DNA of 20,470 nt from Scytonema sp. UIC 10036. GTDB lineage: Bacteria > Cyanobacteriota > Cyanobacteriia > Cyanobacteriales > Nostocaceae. Positions 7,769-14,809 of this stretch are shown piece by piece; position 1 is the first letter of the stretch; each line of letters starts with the position of its first letter. The notes beneath the pieces are model-generated. The model made no database searches, was not told the DNA's origin, and saw nothing but the letters and a program-made list of their open reading frames with translations. The stretch is from contig NZ_WJFC01000233.1 in the NCBI RefSeq assembly GCF_009725235.1, positions 1 through 20,470 on the forward strand. Reading direction: 5' to 3'. The position numbers and the translations under genes are program-made.

Positions 7769-8734
7769 TTAACATTTACGATATTTAGCGCCGATTCTCC
7801 GACCTGGTTTGTCATGCACTTTTCTCCCATCGACAAGTAATACTTGATACTGAGGTCTTTTACGTATAGAGTTCCAAGTTGTTCTGGCTTTTACGTAAGG
7901 GGTGTAAAAATTATCTTCGTAGTACCCACCATCACTAACGATTTGATAATGCAAAGCAGCGATATGGTCAAGATATAGGTGAGTGTAATCTAACCAATCT
8001 TCTGTATTATCAGGATTGAAAAATTCTGTTGTTTCTCTAGGACTTTTTGCCGTATAATCATCCAAATACCTTAAATATCTCGCTTCATTTTCATAGGCAG
8101 TATTTTTGCAATCGACGCTTGTTAATATATTTGTTAAAAAATAAGAACATTCGGAAAATAACCATGCTAATTCAGGATTTTTTAAAAGAGTCGTGTTTAT
8201 GATTGGTTCATCTAATTCGGAAAACAAATATTGGATAAGTTCGTGTCTTTTTTTGCAAACTATCGCTAAGCTTCTGTAAGCCTTCATCTTGGGATTTTTT
8301 AAGAACTCTTTAGTTGGGAGATCGTTCGCCCAATACCACAGCCACGTAGAGACACTAGAGTAGATATCATTTAATTTTTCTTTAGATTCATCACTAAGAT
8401 TTGGATAATATCTTTGCACCAAGATAGGTATCTTTTCAATTAGTTTGCATACTAATCTTTTGTTTTGATTTACATACATACCTAAAGTAGCTACTGCATC
8501 CAACCAGTTATTAGAGTTTAAATTTTGTTCCCATTGAATTTTTATCAATAATGAAGACAAGCATCTTACAAAAAGTTCGTCATTATCAAGTCTAAATTCA
8601 CTAGCGGGAAAATTAAAAGAATAGCCACTGTCAAGTAGGACTACATTAAAGGTTAGTAGTTGAGATTGTGTACTTATTAATTGTGGCTGGAGCGCAGAAC
8701 TTAAATTATTTTTTATAGTCCTTAGCTTGTTCAT
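7769..8734 (-). CDS. Hypothetical protein of unknown family
   Basis: This protein of about 321 residues is not recognised. It is largely helical, with many aromatic residues in the second half (for example STWLWYWANDL and GGYYEDNFYTPYV) and a short basic C-terminus ending PGRRIGAKYRKC. No signal peptide, membrane segment, nucleotide-binding or nuclease motif is evident. The start at 8734 is chosen because GGAGGT lies about 10 nt upstream; the frame can be extended to a TTG at 8752, but that would put the ribosome-binding site inside the gene. It follows the small gene at 8760-8978 closely and probably belongs to the recombinase operon. It is more AT-rich than the Rep gene downstream, which could mean a separate origin. 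Confidence 0.7.
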   Translation of the reverse strand: MNKLRTIKNNLSSALQPQLISTQSQLLTFNVVLLDSGYSFNFPASEFRLDNDELFVRCLSSLLIKIQWEQNLNSNNWLDAVATLGMYVNQNKRLVCKLIEKIPILVQRYYPNLSDESKEKLNDIYSSVSTWLWYWANDLPTKEFLKNPKMKAYRSLAIVCKKRHELIQYLFSELDEPIINTTLLKNPELAWLFSECSYFLTNILTSVDCKNTAYENEARYLRYLDDYTAKSPRETTEFFNPDNTEDWLDYTHLYLDHIAALHYQIVSDGGYYEDNFYTPYVKARTTWNSIRKRPQYQVLLVDGRKVHDKPGRRIGAKYRKC

Positions 8735-8759
8735 CTTTTTTCTTACCTCCAAACATTTT

Positions 8760-8978
8760 TCAAATTATTTCCTTCTCTGAGGTTATTGTGCTCAGAGGAT
8801 TTGGCTGCAACGGGATAAATTTATCTCCCAATGTAGGTGCGAATTTGCTCATGCGATCGCTTCCACTGTTTGTCCAATGGGGAGCATTACTTAGTTCAAA
8901 TGGTATTGCTCTCAAGCGTTCCTGTGTCAGCAGTTGAGGATACATCGGGATAGTTATATTTCCCGATGCTGGCTTCAT
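8760..8978 (-). CDS. Small hypothetical protein overlapping the recombinase gene
   Basis: This open frame of 72 codons overlaps the last 83 bp of the recombinase and ends just before the ribosome-binding site of the next gene. An internal ATG at 8945 would shorten the overlap to 50 bp. Neither start has a clear Shine-Dalgarno sequence. The product is Pro- and Ser-rich with no recognised domain. Tight packing between two real genes is the main support. It could be a chance frame. Confidence 0.35.
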   Translation of the reverse strand: MKPASGNITIPMYPQLLTQERLRAIPFELSNAPHWTNSGSDRMSKFAPTLGDKFIPLQPNPLSTITSEKEII

Positions 8979-9564
8979 CCACAGGCGTTAACATCGACAA
9001 TGCGGCAATCGCACCCCGAACCTGCGATTCTTCAACCTCAAGGTATTTTTGCAACTGCTCTAAGTTCCTGTGTCCGCTTATCTCCTGAATGACCCGTAAC
9101 GGTATCCCAGCATTACTCATTAGAGTTAACGCAGTTCTGCGGCAGCTGTGACTAGAAGCCCCAACAATGTCTACCCGCTTACACGCTTCTCGGAGAATTG
9201 CAGCTGCACTATCCTCATGAATGTGACCTCTCCCCCAGCGACCGGGGAAGAGATAGCCGTCCAGAGTTTGTTTCGGTTTGTACATAGATAAGTATCTCCG
9301 TAGGTCATCCAAAACCGGAATAGTCCGAGTAGCCAACTTGCCTTTAGTATTGCCTTTGCGGATGATAAGCTCTGTGCGTACCCTGCCTTTGCGGTCATAC
9401 ACATCGGTGACTTTGAGGGTGACGCATTCTTTGACACGGCAAGCAGTATAAAGCATTACAGCGCATAAAGTTTTGTCCCTAACGGTAAGTAAGCCAGAAG
9501 TAAACAGCCTCTGGATTTCTTCAGTAGACAAAACCTTTGCTTTCCCATGACGGTCAATCTTCAC
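8896..9564 (-). CDS. Tyrosine recombinase, catalytic domain only
   Basis: This 222-residue protein carries the full catalytic set of the tyrosine recombinase/integrase family: Arg43 in TACRVKE, a lysine in the RKGNTKGK hairpin (70-76), His139 and Arg142 in SSHSCRRTALTL, His165 in SGHRN and the nucleophile Tyr174 in QKYLEV. The usual N-terminal core-binding (SAM-like) domain of XerC/XerD is absent, so it is a minimal enzyme of about 220 rather than 300 residues. It would cut and rejoin DNA through a 3'-phosphotyrosine intermediate, perhaps resolving plasmid multimers or integrating the element. Translation appears to start at a GTG directly after an in-frame stop; an AGGAGG lies 15 nt upstream, which is unusually far. 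It is a separate enzyme from the telomere resolvase at 16087-18123. Confidence 0.88.
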   Translation of the reverse strand: MKIDRHGKAKVLSTEEIQRLFTSGLLTVRDKTLCAVMLYTACRVKECVTLKVTDVYDRKGRVRTELIIRKGNTKGKLATRTIPVLDDLRRYLSMYKPKQTLDGYLFPGRWGRGHIHEDSAAAILREACKRVDIVGASSHSCRRTALTLMSNAGIPLRVIQEISGHRNLEQLQKYLEVEESQVRGAIAALSMLTPVDEASIGKYNYPDVSSTADTGTLESNTI

Positions 9565-9597
9565 CTAGTATCAATGATTCCTCCTGGTTTTTCTCAG

Positions 9598-9948
9598 TCA
9601 CTCGTTACCTTCGTCTGAAGAGCGATCGCGTAACTCTTCCCAGATGCGCTGAAACTGGACTGAGTGCTCTCTAGTAATTTCTACTAGTTGAGAGGTAGAG
9701 TTACTTGTCTCAGCAGTACTAGACCTCAATTCTGAGACAGAGTATCGCAAATCACTTGTTGCCCGTGCCAGATTAGAAATCATCCCCGCCAATTGAGCTA
9801 CTGCACTTTGCAAATTGGTAACAGTAGCGGGATTGACGCGATTTTCTCTGTCTCTGGCAATATCTTCTCTAATCGTCGCAAAGTCGCGCTCTAATGCTTC
9901 AAATCGAGCGTTGACTTCTTCTGGCTGTAATTCATTTGTGTTAGTCAT
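9598..9948 (-). CDS. Coiled-coil protein of unknown function
   Basis: This is a protein of about 116 residues, almost entirely helical, with Ser/Thr/Ala/Leu-rich heptads (for example VTNLQSAVAQLAGMISNLAR) typical of a long coiled coil with no globular domain. The sequence resembles the coiled-coil signalling region of methyl-accepting proteins in texture only. I chose the ATG at 9948; a TTG at 9972 would add eight residues, and neither has a strong ribosome-binding site. It lies between the ribbon-helix-helix regulator and the recombinase on the same strand, so co-transcription is likely. No function can be assigned. Confidence 0.7.
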   Translation of the reverse strand: MTNTNELQPEEVNARFEALERDFATIREDIARDRENRVNPATVTNLQSAVAQLAGMISNLARATSDLRYSVSELRSSTAETSNSTSQLVEITREHSVQFQRIWEELRDRSSDEGNE

Positions 9949-10010
9949 TTTTTTAGTTTTTACTAATTTCAATTAATTCATTAAGGGATTTTGAATCAAT
10001 GGCTGAGGGA

Positions 10011-10265
10011 TTAATCATTGGTGATTGACTCCCATATTTCAGCTATCTCTTTTTCAATGGCTGAAACTGTTAAAGACTCTTCTTTAGCAATTAGCCTATC
10101 AATAGCTTCACCTTGAAGTATTAGTCTTTCAATTTGTGCTCCTTCGTTTCGTCCTTTGCGTTCTGACATAGCTGAAAGTAACTTCCTGACTTCAGAGTCA
10201 AGCTTGTAATTAACACGGTCATAGGGTCTACTGCGTTTTGGTCGTCCCACAATTTTTGCTGTCAT
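10011..10265 (-). CDS. Ribbon-helix-helix (CopG/Arc-type) regulator
   Basis: This 84-residue protein has a basic N-terminus (GRPKRSRPYDR) followed by the ribbon-helix-helix pattern: strand RVNYKLD, helix SEVRKLLSAMSERKG, and a second helix EGAQIERLILQG, with an acidic C-terminal helix. Proteins of this class dimerise and bind repeated operator half-sites, often controlling plasmid copy number, partition or their own operon. The intergenic region immediately upstream contains repeated TACATACGATA and TGTACA elements (10301-10378), which fit as its operator. It is divergent from the plus-strand operon starting at 10520, so it may control both directions. Confidence 0.75.
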   Translation of the reverse strand: MTAKIVGRPKRSRPYDRVNYKLDSEVRKLLSAMSERKGRNEGAQIERLILQGEAIDRLIAKEESLTVSAIEKEIAEIWESITND

Positions 10266-10300
10266 TTCTTTTTTCGATTAAACCCTAAAAACGCCATATA

Positions 10301-10378
10301 TACATACGATACCTGTACAGAAAGATTTTGTACAGATAAAAGACATATAAATATCTTATGTTTTTTGTACATACGATA
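10301..10378. promoter_or_regulatory. Candidate operator between divergent operons
   Basis: TACATACGATA occurs twice in the same orientation (10301-10311 and 10368-10378). TGTACA occurs three times, once inside the palindrome CTGTACAG (10313-10320). The sites lie in the divergent gap between the ribbon-helix-helix gene and the plus-strand operon. The -10-like TATATA at about 10296-10301 on the minus strand would be overlapped, which fits autorepression. No firm -35 is seen. Confidence 0.5.
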
Positions 10379-10519
10379 AAATGATGGTATGCTTTTCATA
10401 TGTCCAAAAAACAGACGATTGAGCTATAACTATAACTGTGAGCGCGAACAGAGGGACCCGGCGCACCCTCGGAGAAAATCAGCCAGCGCGATCGCATACC
10501 CCAGCAAGGAGACAAATCA

Positions 10520-10807
10520 ATGCTGCGACCGTTACACCCTGCAAGCAATGCCAGTGAGTTCAAGTGCTATCTCTGGGCATTGCTCAACCAAGCGCAACTG
10601 CCAGACCTAAACTTTTACCCATGCATCTCAAAGTGCTCGTATGTCCAGCAATTCAGCTTTGATTTTGCGCTAATTAAAGTTGTGATTTATGTTCACAAAC
10701 TTGAACCATTTTTCGTGATTCCTGATGCAGTGTGGATTGCATATCTGACTGCTTATGGAATTCCAGAAAAAGAACAGCGCGATTATTACATCGGTATTCC
10801 TTTTTAA
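10520..10807 (+). CDS. Hypothetical protein, first gene of the ATPase operon
   Basis: This 95-residue protein starts at an ATG preceded by AAGGAG with 8-nt spacing. It contains aromatic-rich segments (FSFDFALIKVVIYVHKLEPF, VWIAYLTAYGIP) and three Cys, but no family is recognised and there is no clear signal peptide. It begins a plus-strand series of six genes with short gaps that ends with the membrane ATPase at 12146-14134. Confidence 0.6.
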   Translation: MLRPLHPASNASEFKCYLWALLNQAQLPDLNFYPCISKCSYVQQFSFDFALIKVVIYVHKLEPFFVIPDAVWIAYLTAYGIPEKEQRDYYIGIPF

Positions 10808-10822
10808 CCTTGAGGTGAAATT

Positions 10823-10984
10823 ATGACATCAAACAATTCAGAACCAACAAATACCTCATGCGATCGCATTAAACCACCGAAGCAAGTTAGCGCCCCTGCT
10901 TATATCGACATTGATGACTTGGAAGCTATGCGGGAGAAACGACGCGATCGCATACAAGAAATTAAATCCCGTAATTGGGCATAG
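10823..10984 (+). CDS. 53-residue hypothetical protein
   Basis: This short frame starts at the ATG at 10823, with GAGGTG 5 nt upstream and 15 bp after the previous stop. The product is polar, with a Ser/Thr-rich N-terminus and a basic helical C-terminus (EAMREKRRDRIQEIKSRNWA). Two HIP1 octamers lie inside the frame (10860 and 10944) and encode Cys-Asp-Arg and Arg-Asp-Arg. The good ribosome-binding site and operon position support it. Function unknown. Confidence 0.55.
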   Translation: MTSNNSEPTNTSCDRIKPPKQVSAPAYIDIDDLEAMREKRRDRIQEIKSRNWA

Positions 10985-11008
10985 CTATTATTCAAGGATT
11001 GAACTTTT

Positions 11009-11191
11009 ATGACGCGCTCTAACCGCTATCAGCGCAAACCAGAACCAAGCCCTCTAGAGCCAGAAGCTTACACAGTGGCTATTTACTTCTTTATGTTTTT
11101 GCTTCTGGTTAGTTTTCTCGGCAGTTCCTACCTCAACCGTTATCCAGAAACAATTCAAATTCAACCCGTGGAGGAAACTAACAATGGCTAA
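11009..11191 (+). CDS. 60-residue single-pass membrane protein
   Basis: A basic, Arg/Pro-rich N-terminus is followed by one hydrophobic segment (about residues 22-43, VAIYFFMFLLLVSFLGSSYL) and a short polar tail. By the positive-inside rule the N-terminus would be cytoplasmic. AAGGA lies upstream of the ATG. Its last codons overlap the start of the next gene by 8 bp, so it is probably translationally coupled to the coiled-coil protein. No family is recognised; a small subunit of a membrane complex with the downstream ATPase is inferred from the operon. Confidence 0.65.
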   Translation: MTRSNRYQRKPEPSPLEPEAYTVAIYFFMFLLLVSFLGSSYLNRYPETIQIQPVEETNNG

Positions 11192-11795
11192 CTCTGACAA
11201 TAACGGAAACACTAAAAGACCTAAGAAGGGTATCAATATCCCTAATGTTGGTAATGCTGTCAATGGAGCAAAATCAGCGTTTAGAGAAGCTATAGGGCAA
11301 AGTGTAACGCCTTTAGAATACTCTCAACAAAAGCAGCAAGTAGCCAATCAAATTAACTTCCAAGTATTACGTCAAGACCGTGCCAAGTTGGAACAAGAAA
11401 CAGTTAAAGCCAATACCGAAGAAAAGCGTATTGAGTTGTTTGAAGCGCAACACAAAGAGCTAGAGCACCGCGTTGATACTGCATGGGTTAAAGCCGATAT
11501 TGCAGAAATTGAACATCAAATTGCCACGGTAGATAAAGATATAGCTATGGTAGGCAAGGACATCAAGGAAATTGAATTGGCTACCGAAAAAGACAATAAA
11601 TCCATCCTTCAAGAAAAGCAAGAGCTTAATTACTTAAAGGGTCTTGAGGAGTTGCGAGCGCTCAGTTTAGGGATTTCTGAAAAGACCTATGACAATGACG
11701 TGAAAGAAGCTGTTCTTAACGTAAATGGCTCGGAAGTTGTGCAAAGTGCAATTCCAACTAAAGCAACTATAAAAGCGTTCTTAATTTCAGGTTGA
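11184..11795 (+). CDS. Coiled-coil protein of the ATPase operon
   Basis: This 203-residue protein has a strong Shine-Dalgarno (GGAGG, about 9 nt upstream) inside the end of the preceding gene. After a basic N-terminus (KRPKKG), residues about 45-155 form a continuous, highly charged helix with heptad character, rich in Glu, Lys and Gln. The C-terminal 45 residues are less regular. There is no membrane segment or enzymatic motif. Its place between two small membrane proteins suggests a structural or adaptor role in the same complex as the ATPase. Not recognised as a known family. Confidence 0.7.
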   Translation: MANSDNNGNTKRPKKGINIPNVGNAVNGAKSAFREAIGQSVTPLEYSQQKQQVANQINFQVLRQDRAKLEQETVKANTEEKRIELFEAQHKELEHRVDTAWVKADIAEIEHQIATVDKDIAMVGKDIKEIELATEKDNKSILQEKQELNYLKGLEELRALSLGISEKTYDNDVKEAVLNVNGSEVVQSAIPTKATIKAFLISG

Positions 11796-11805
11796 GGTAA
11801 CTATC

Positions 11806-12084
11806 ATGAGAGACAATAGCAATTCTTGGTTATCACTTCAATGGCTTACAACATTCTTGGGAACTCTAGCCACTACCCAGTTGTTCAACTTACTACAGCA
11901 ACTCAATTTAATGCCTCAATATGCAGTTAGAGTTGTGCTGATATCTCTAGCAATCATGGCAGTAAGCTACTGGTTTATCTGGGCATACAACGGAGTAAAT
12001 TTAGCCAATCCAAAAGCTAAAAATCTGCTTTACTATGGTGTGCCTTTTGTAGGTTTATTCGCATTTCTCTTAGGTCTAACCTGA
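11806..12084 (+). CDS. Small multi-pass membrane protein
   Basis: This 92-residue protein has a GAGGT 7 nt before its ATG and starts 10 bp after the preceding stop. It has hydrophobic segments near residues 13-30 (weak), 42-61 (VVLISLAIMAVSYWFIWAYN) and 74-91 (LLYYGVPFVGLFAFLLGL). Two or three membrane passes are expected. No family is recognised. It probably works with the neighbouring coiled-coil protein and the membrane-anchored ATPase. Confidence 0.65.
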   Translation: MRDNSNSWLSLQWLTTFLGTLATTQLFNLLQQLNLMPQYAVRVVLISLAIMAVSYWFIWAYNGVNLANPKAKNLLYYGVPFVGLFAFLLGLT

Positions 12085-12092
12085 CAAAGAAA

Positions 12093-12137
12093 AGCAGGAG
12101 CGACTATATGTCCTTCCTGCTCAAAAAACATTTTTAG
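12093..12137 (+). promoter_or_regulatory. Stem-loop and nine-codon leader frame before the ATPase gene
   Basis: AGCAGGA (12093-12099) and TCCTGCT (12115-12121) can pair across a 15-nt loop. The left arm contains AGGAG, placed 7 nt before an ATG that opens a nine-codon frame (MSFLLKKHF, 12108-12137). The ATPase gene begins 8 bp after its stop. Either a weak attenuating hairpin or a coupled leader peptide would fit; chance is not excluded. Confidence 0.35.
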
Positions 12138-12145
12138 GAACATTT

Positions 12146-14134
12146 ATGATACCAGATAAAGAAAATCGAAGAGAAGTAAAATCCCCACTTGTTGTAACTG
12201 GTGTGGTGTGTGCTGCACTATCAATTGGTTTAGCGCTTGATAAAAATGTCCACACTGGAATTAAGCTGGGAGTTCCCACAATTGGCTTCTTATGCTGCCT
12301 AGTAGCACGCCATGGAGTTAGGCACGAATTAACAGATATTGAAGAGCAATTTCAGGACAGATGGGAGGGGATTGATTTAAGAGAGTCACAGTTGTTAGAC
12401 AGGGAAGAAGAATATCGGATCGCTCTTAACCGACTAGAAAATGAAAAGCGAACTCTCCATAACGACCATGTAGCGCGGTTAAATGCCCTCAGAGAAGCCG
12501 AACAGCGTTACAAAGACCAGTATCAGAATTGGGTTAACGAACTCCAGTCAGAGCACGCTGCAAAGTTAGCAGAGCTTGATAAAGACCGTCGTATTTTTGA
12601 AAAGGAGAAAGAGTTACAAGAAGCTTTGCTCACTGCCAAAAAAGACCAGATCGCAACACAATTACACGAGCAAAACGAGCAACGCCGATCTGAGTTGGAT
12701 GACAAAGAAGCAAGAATTAATCACCAAATAGCCAAGGCTAATGAACAACTGGCAGACATCCAAGACCAGCTAGAAAGTGAGTATCAAGCTAGGTTAGCAC
12801 AATTTAGTGAAGAGAAGCAATTCTTGATGGAGAAACATTCTAAGGAGATCGATTCTTGGAAGCAACGCTATAAGGATGCCCAAACGCAGATCGCAATTTC
12901 TAAAGCGCCCAAATTCCCACTTGGAGGAGATGAGATTGCTAGTCACGAATGCATTAAGGTTATCCGTTACCTGTGGACGCTGGAAACTCCCATCAAAGTA
13001 GACTGCCACGAGCGCCAACCGCAAAACCAAGGAAACAAAGATGTCTTTTGGTTAACCCTTAGAGATGCTACACAGCTGTCAATACTTAAGAGCAAAGTTG
13101 ACGAAATCCAATACATCCTTGGGAAAGGTCACAAGCCAATCATTGACCAAGAACGTGGTGAATCTACTATTAGAGTTGAATTAAAGCGTAACACAGAACC
13201 GGGAATTGTGCTTAAAGTCAGCAAGCAGGATGTTGAAGAAAAAATCCCAACACTGGCTAAGCATAAAAATGGTAAGCGCGGTTGGCTGGTCACTGGTCAC
13301 CCCGGCGCGGGTAAAACTTCTGTTCTCATCTGGCTGGGACAACTGATTGGTGGGGAGGATTGCGATCGCGTAGCCTTAAATCCCCACAACGATGAATTCT
13401 CAATGTTCAAGAAATACGGCTATCACGAAATTACCGAACTGTCGCTGATTTATTCACAGTTAGAACTGCTGGCAGAGGAATTAAATCTGAGAGGACAAGA
13501 CCCAACACGACGGCGTAAGTTGATTGTCGTTGTTGATGAGCTAGGGAAAATCCTGAGCAACGCTGAGGACCCACAACGAGTTATGGAAATCATACGCCAG
13601 ATAAATGTTGAGGGTAGAAAGCTAGAGATGGTGATTTTAGTAGGTAATCACAGCCAGACTACTACAGCCATAAAGATGGATGCTGAATTTAGAAGCGCGT
13701 TCTACCAGTTGTTCTTGGTTGGCGCTGCTAGAGAGTTAATCAAGAAGCCGAATGCCCCAGAGCTACAAGATTTGGAGAAGCAATGGCTGCATGACACTGC
13801 TTACCCAACTATCACTTTAATCAATGGTCAATACTCCATTTGCCTGCATCCAACACACTGGAACTACACAGAATATCGTGATAGCGGCAATCCTCCAAAG
13901 GGACTGCAAGAAATGAAAACTCTCCCTTTGAGTGTTGCGATTGCAGGTCAAGAAACTGTAATTAATTATGGGTTGACTGATGCTGAAATAGTCCAGATAG
14001 AACAGCATAAACACTTATCTGTTGCTCAAATAATTTACGAAATTTGGGGTATAAAGCAGAGTAAATATGCAAAATACACGTCCAAACGAGACTTGGTAGA
14101 GAAATATTTACAGAATTATACCCAAATTCATTGA
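12146..14134 (+). CDS. Membrane-anchored coiled-coil P-loop ATPase (FtsK/HerA/TraD-like)
   Basis: This 662-residue protein starts at an ATG with AGGAAC 4-6 nt upstream. Two hydrophobic segments lie at residues about 13-31 and 38-54. A long charged coiled coil spans about 60-250. A P-loop NTPase domain follows with Walker A GHPGAGKT (384-391), Walker B LIVVVDELGK (459-468) and a polar strand ILVGNHSQT (497-505) in the sensor position. The C-terminus (about 610-660) could be a small winged-helix. Membrane anchor, coil and RecA-like motor resemble DNA-translocating FtsK/HerA and conjugative coupling proteins, but the exact family is not recognised and no relaxase or type IV secretion gene is seen here. 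It probably forms a complex with the small membrane and coiled-coil proteins encoded just upstream. Confidence 0.7.
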   Translation: MIPDKENRREVKSPLVVTGVVCAALSIGLALDKNVHTGIKLGVPTIGFLCCLVARHGVRHELTDIEEQFQDRWEGIDLRESQLLDREEEYRIALNRLENEKRTLHNDHVARLNALREAEQRYKDQYQNWVNELQSEHAAKLAELDKDRRIFEKEKELQEALLTAKKDQIATQLHEQNEQRRSELDDKEARINHQIAKANEQLADIQDQLESEYQARLAQFSEEKQFLMEKHSKEIDSWKQRYKDAQTQIAISKAPKFPLGGDEIASHECIKVIRYLWTLETPIKVDCHERQPQNQGNKDVFWLTLRDATQLSILKSKVDEIQYILGKGHKPIIDQERGESTIRVELKRNTEPGIVLKVSKQDVEEKIPTLAKHKNGKRGWLVTGHPGAGKTSVLIWLGQLIGGEDCDRVALNPHNDEFSMFKKYGYHEITELSLIYSQLELLAEELNLRGQDPTRRRKLIVVVDELGKILSNAEDPQRVMEIIRQINVEGRKLEMVILVGNHSQTTTAIKMDAEFRSAFYQLFLVGAARELIKKPNAPELQDLEKQWLHDTAYPTITLINGQYSICLHPTHWNYTEYRDSGNPPKGLQEMKTLPLSVAIAGQETVINYGLTDAEIVQIEQHKHLSVAQIIYEIWGIKQSKYAKYTSKRDLVEKYLQNYTQIH

Positions 14135-14137
14135 TAC

Positions 14138-14394
14138 ACAAGGGTTTCTACCGCTTTAGACTTGGGTAGATTTCGGTACCTACCCAAATCCTAATTCCTA
14201 GCTTTTTCGTTTACCGCCTCTACCCGGTGTAATGCTTATACAGCAAAGGTTTTACCCAAGTCTTTACCGAAATCTACCGAAAAATTAAAGGCTGAAACCC
14301 TTGATATTGCGTGGTTAAAAATTCCGGTAAAAGCGGTAAAAAGACTAAACTTAGTCCTTGTACCTAAAGCTTTATCTAGCAAGGGTTTCTACCG
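14138..14394. repeat. TACCG/TACCC repeat region, candidate centromere or iterons
   Basis: This 300-bp gap contains many TACCG/TACCC/TACC pentamers on both strands. ACAAGGGTTTCTACCG at 14138 recurs as CAAGGGTTTCTACCG at 14380. The 14-mer GGTAGATTTCGGTA (14165-14178) is inverted exactly at 14265-14278. CGGTAAAAGCGGTAAAAAG (14324-14342) is a short tandem. It lies upstream of the gene at 14451 and the ParM-like gene, a common location for a plasmid centromere (parC) or an operator. No protein-coding potential is seen. Confidence 0.55.
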
Positions 14395-14450
14395 AAACTG
14401 TGTAAAGAGCGCACAATTATTTTCTAATAGTTTGAATGAGGTATTTCGTA

Positions 14451-14687
14451 ATGCATAAGTTTGTAGAGATAAAGAATAGTGTGTTTGCGGTATCAGAAAT
14501 TGAAGAAATAGAATTTAGGGAAGTTCGGCAACCGAATAAACCGCCTCACACACGGTTAAATCCAGAGTATACCTCAACGAGAACAATCCATGTTTATTTG
14601 AAAAATGGCAAGGAGCGAATTTTTGAGCAGAGCTTGAACTGGAAGGAACAAAAAGAAGAAATTATAAAGGCTTTGACTAGGTATTAA
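14451..14687 (+). CDS. Small hypothetical protein
   Basis: A 78-residue protein starts at the ATG at 14451, chosen because TGAGGT lies 8 nt upstream; an earlier in-frame ATG at 14436 has no such site. The sequence pattern (MHKFVEIKNSVFAVSEIEEI, then TIHVYLKNGKERIFE and a C-terminal helix) suggests a compact alpha/beta fold of the kind annotated as small uncharacterised proteins in many bacteria. Function is unknown. It stands alone between the TACCG repeat region and the ParM-like gene. Confidence 0.65.
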   Translation: MHKFVEIKNSVFAVSEIEEIEFREVRQPNKPPHTRLNPEYTSTRTIHVYLKNGKERIFEQSLNWKEQKEEIIKALTRY

Positions 14688-14776
14688 TAGGACTTTTAAC
14701 TGTTAGAAACGACTCGATTTTCTCCTAATATTTCAATCGCAATAGAAGGATGAAATTCTCAAATAAACCAATTTTG

Positions 14777-14809
14777 TTGCACGAGGTTTGCACGAGGCTT
14801 GCATAAATT
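14777..14809 (+). promoter_or_regulatory. 11-bp tandem repeat overlapping the ParM-like gene's translation start
   Basis: TTGCACGAGGT (14777-14787) and TTGCACGAGGC (14788-14798) are adjacent 11-bp units, followed by a partial third TTGCATAAATT that runs into the ATG at 14810. The GAGG of the second unit is the only Shine-Dalgarno-like element, 13 nt from the start. The arrangement fits an operator or translational control site that sets the level of the partition ATPase. Confidence 0.5.

Noticed and set aside
10389..10610. 73-codon open frame on the plus strand
   Set aside because: It overlaps the start of the better supported gene at 10520, lacks a ribosome-binding site and has shadow-like composition.
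12146..14134. Calling the ATPase a conjugative coupling protein outright
   Set aside because: Two membrane segments and a RecA-like motor fit, but no relaxase, oriT-like site or type IV secretion genes are visible, and the long coiled coil is atypical.
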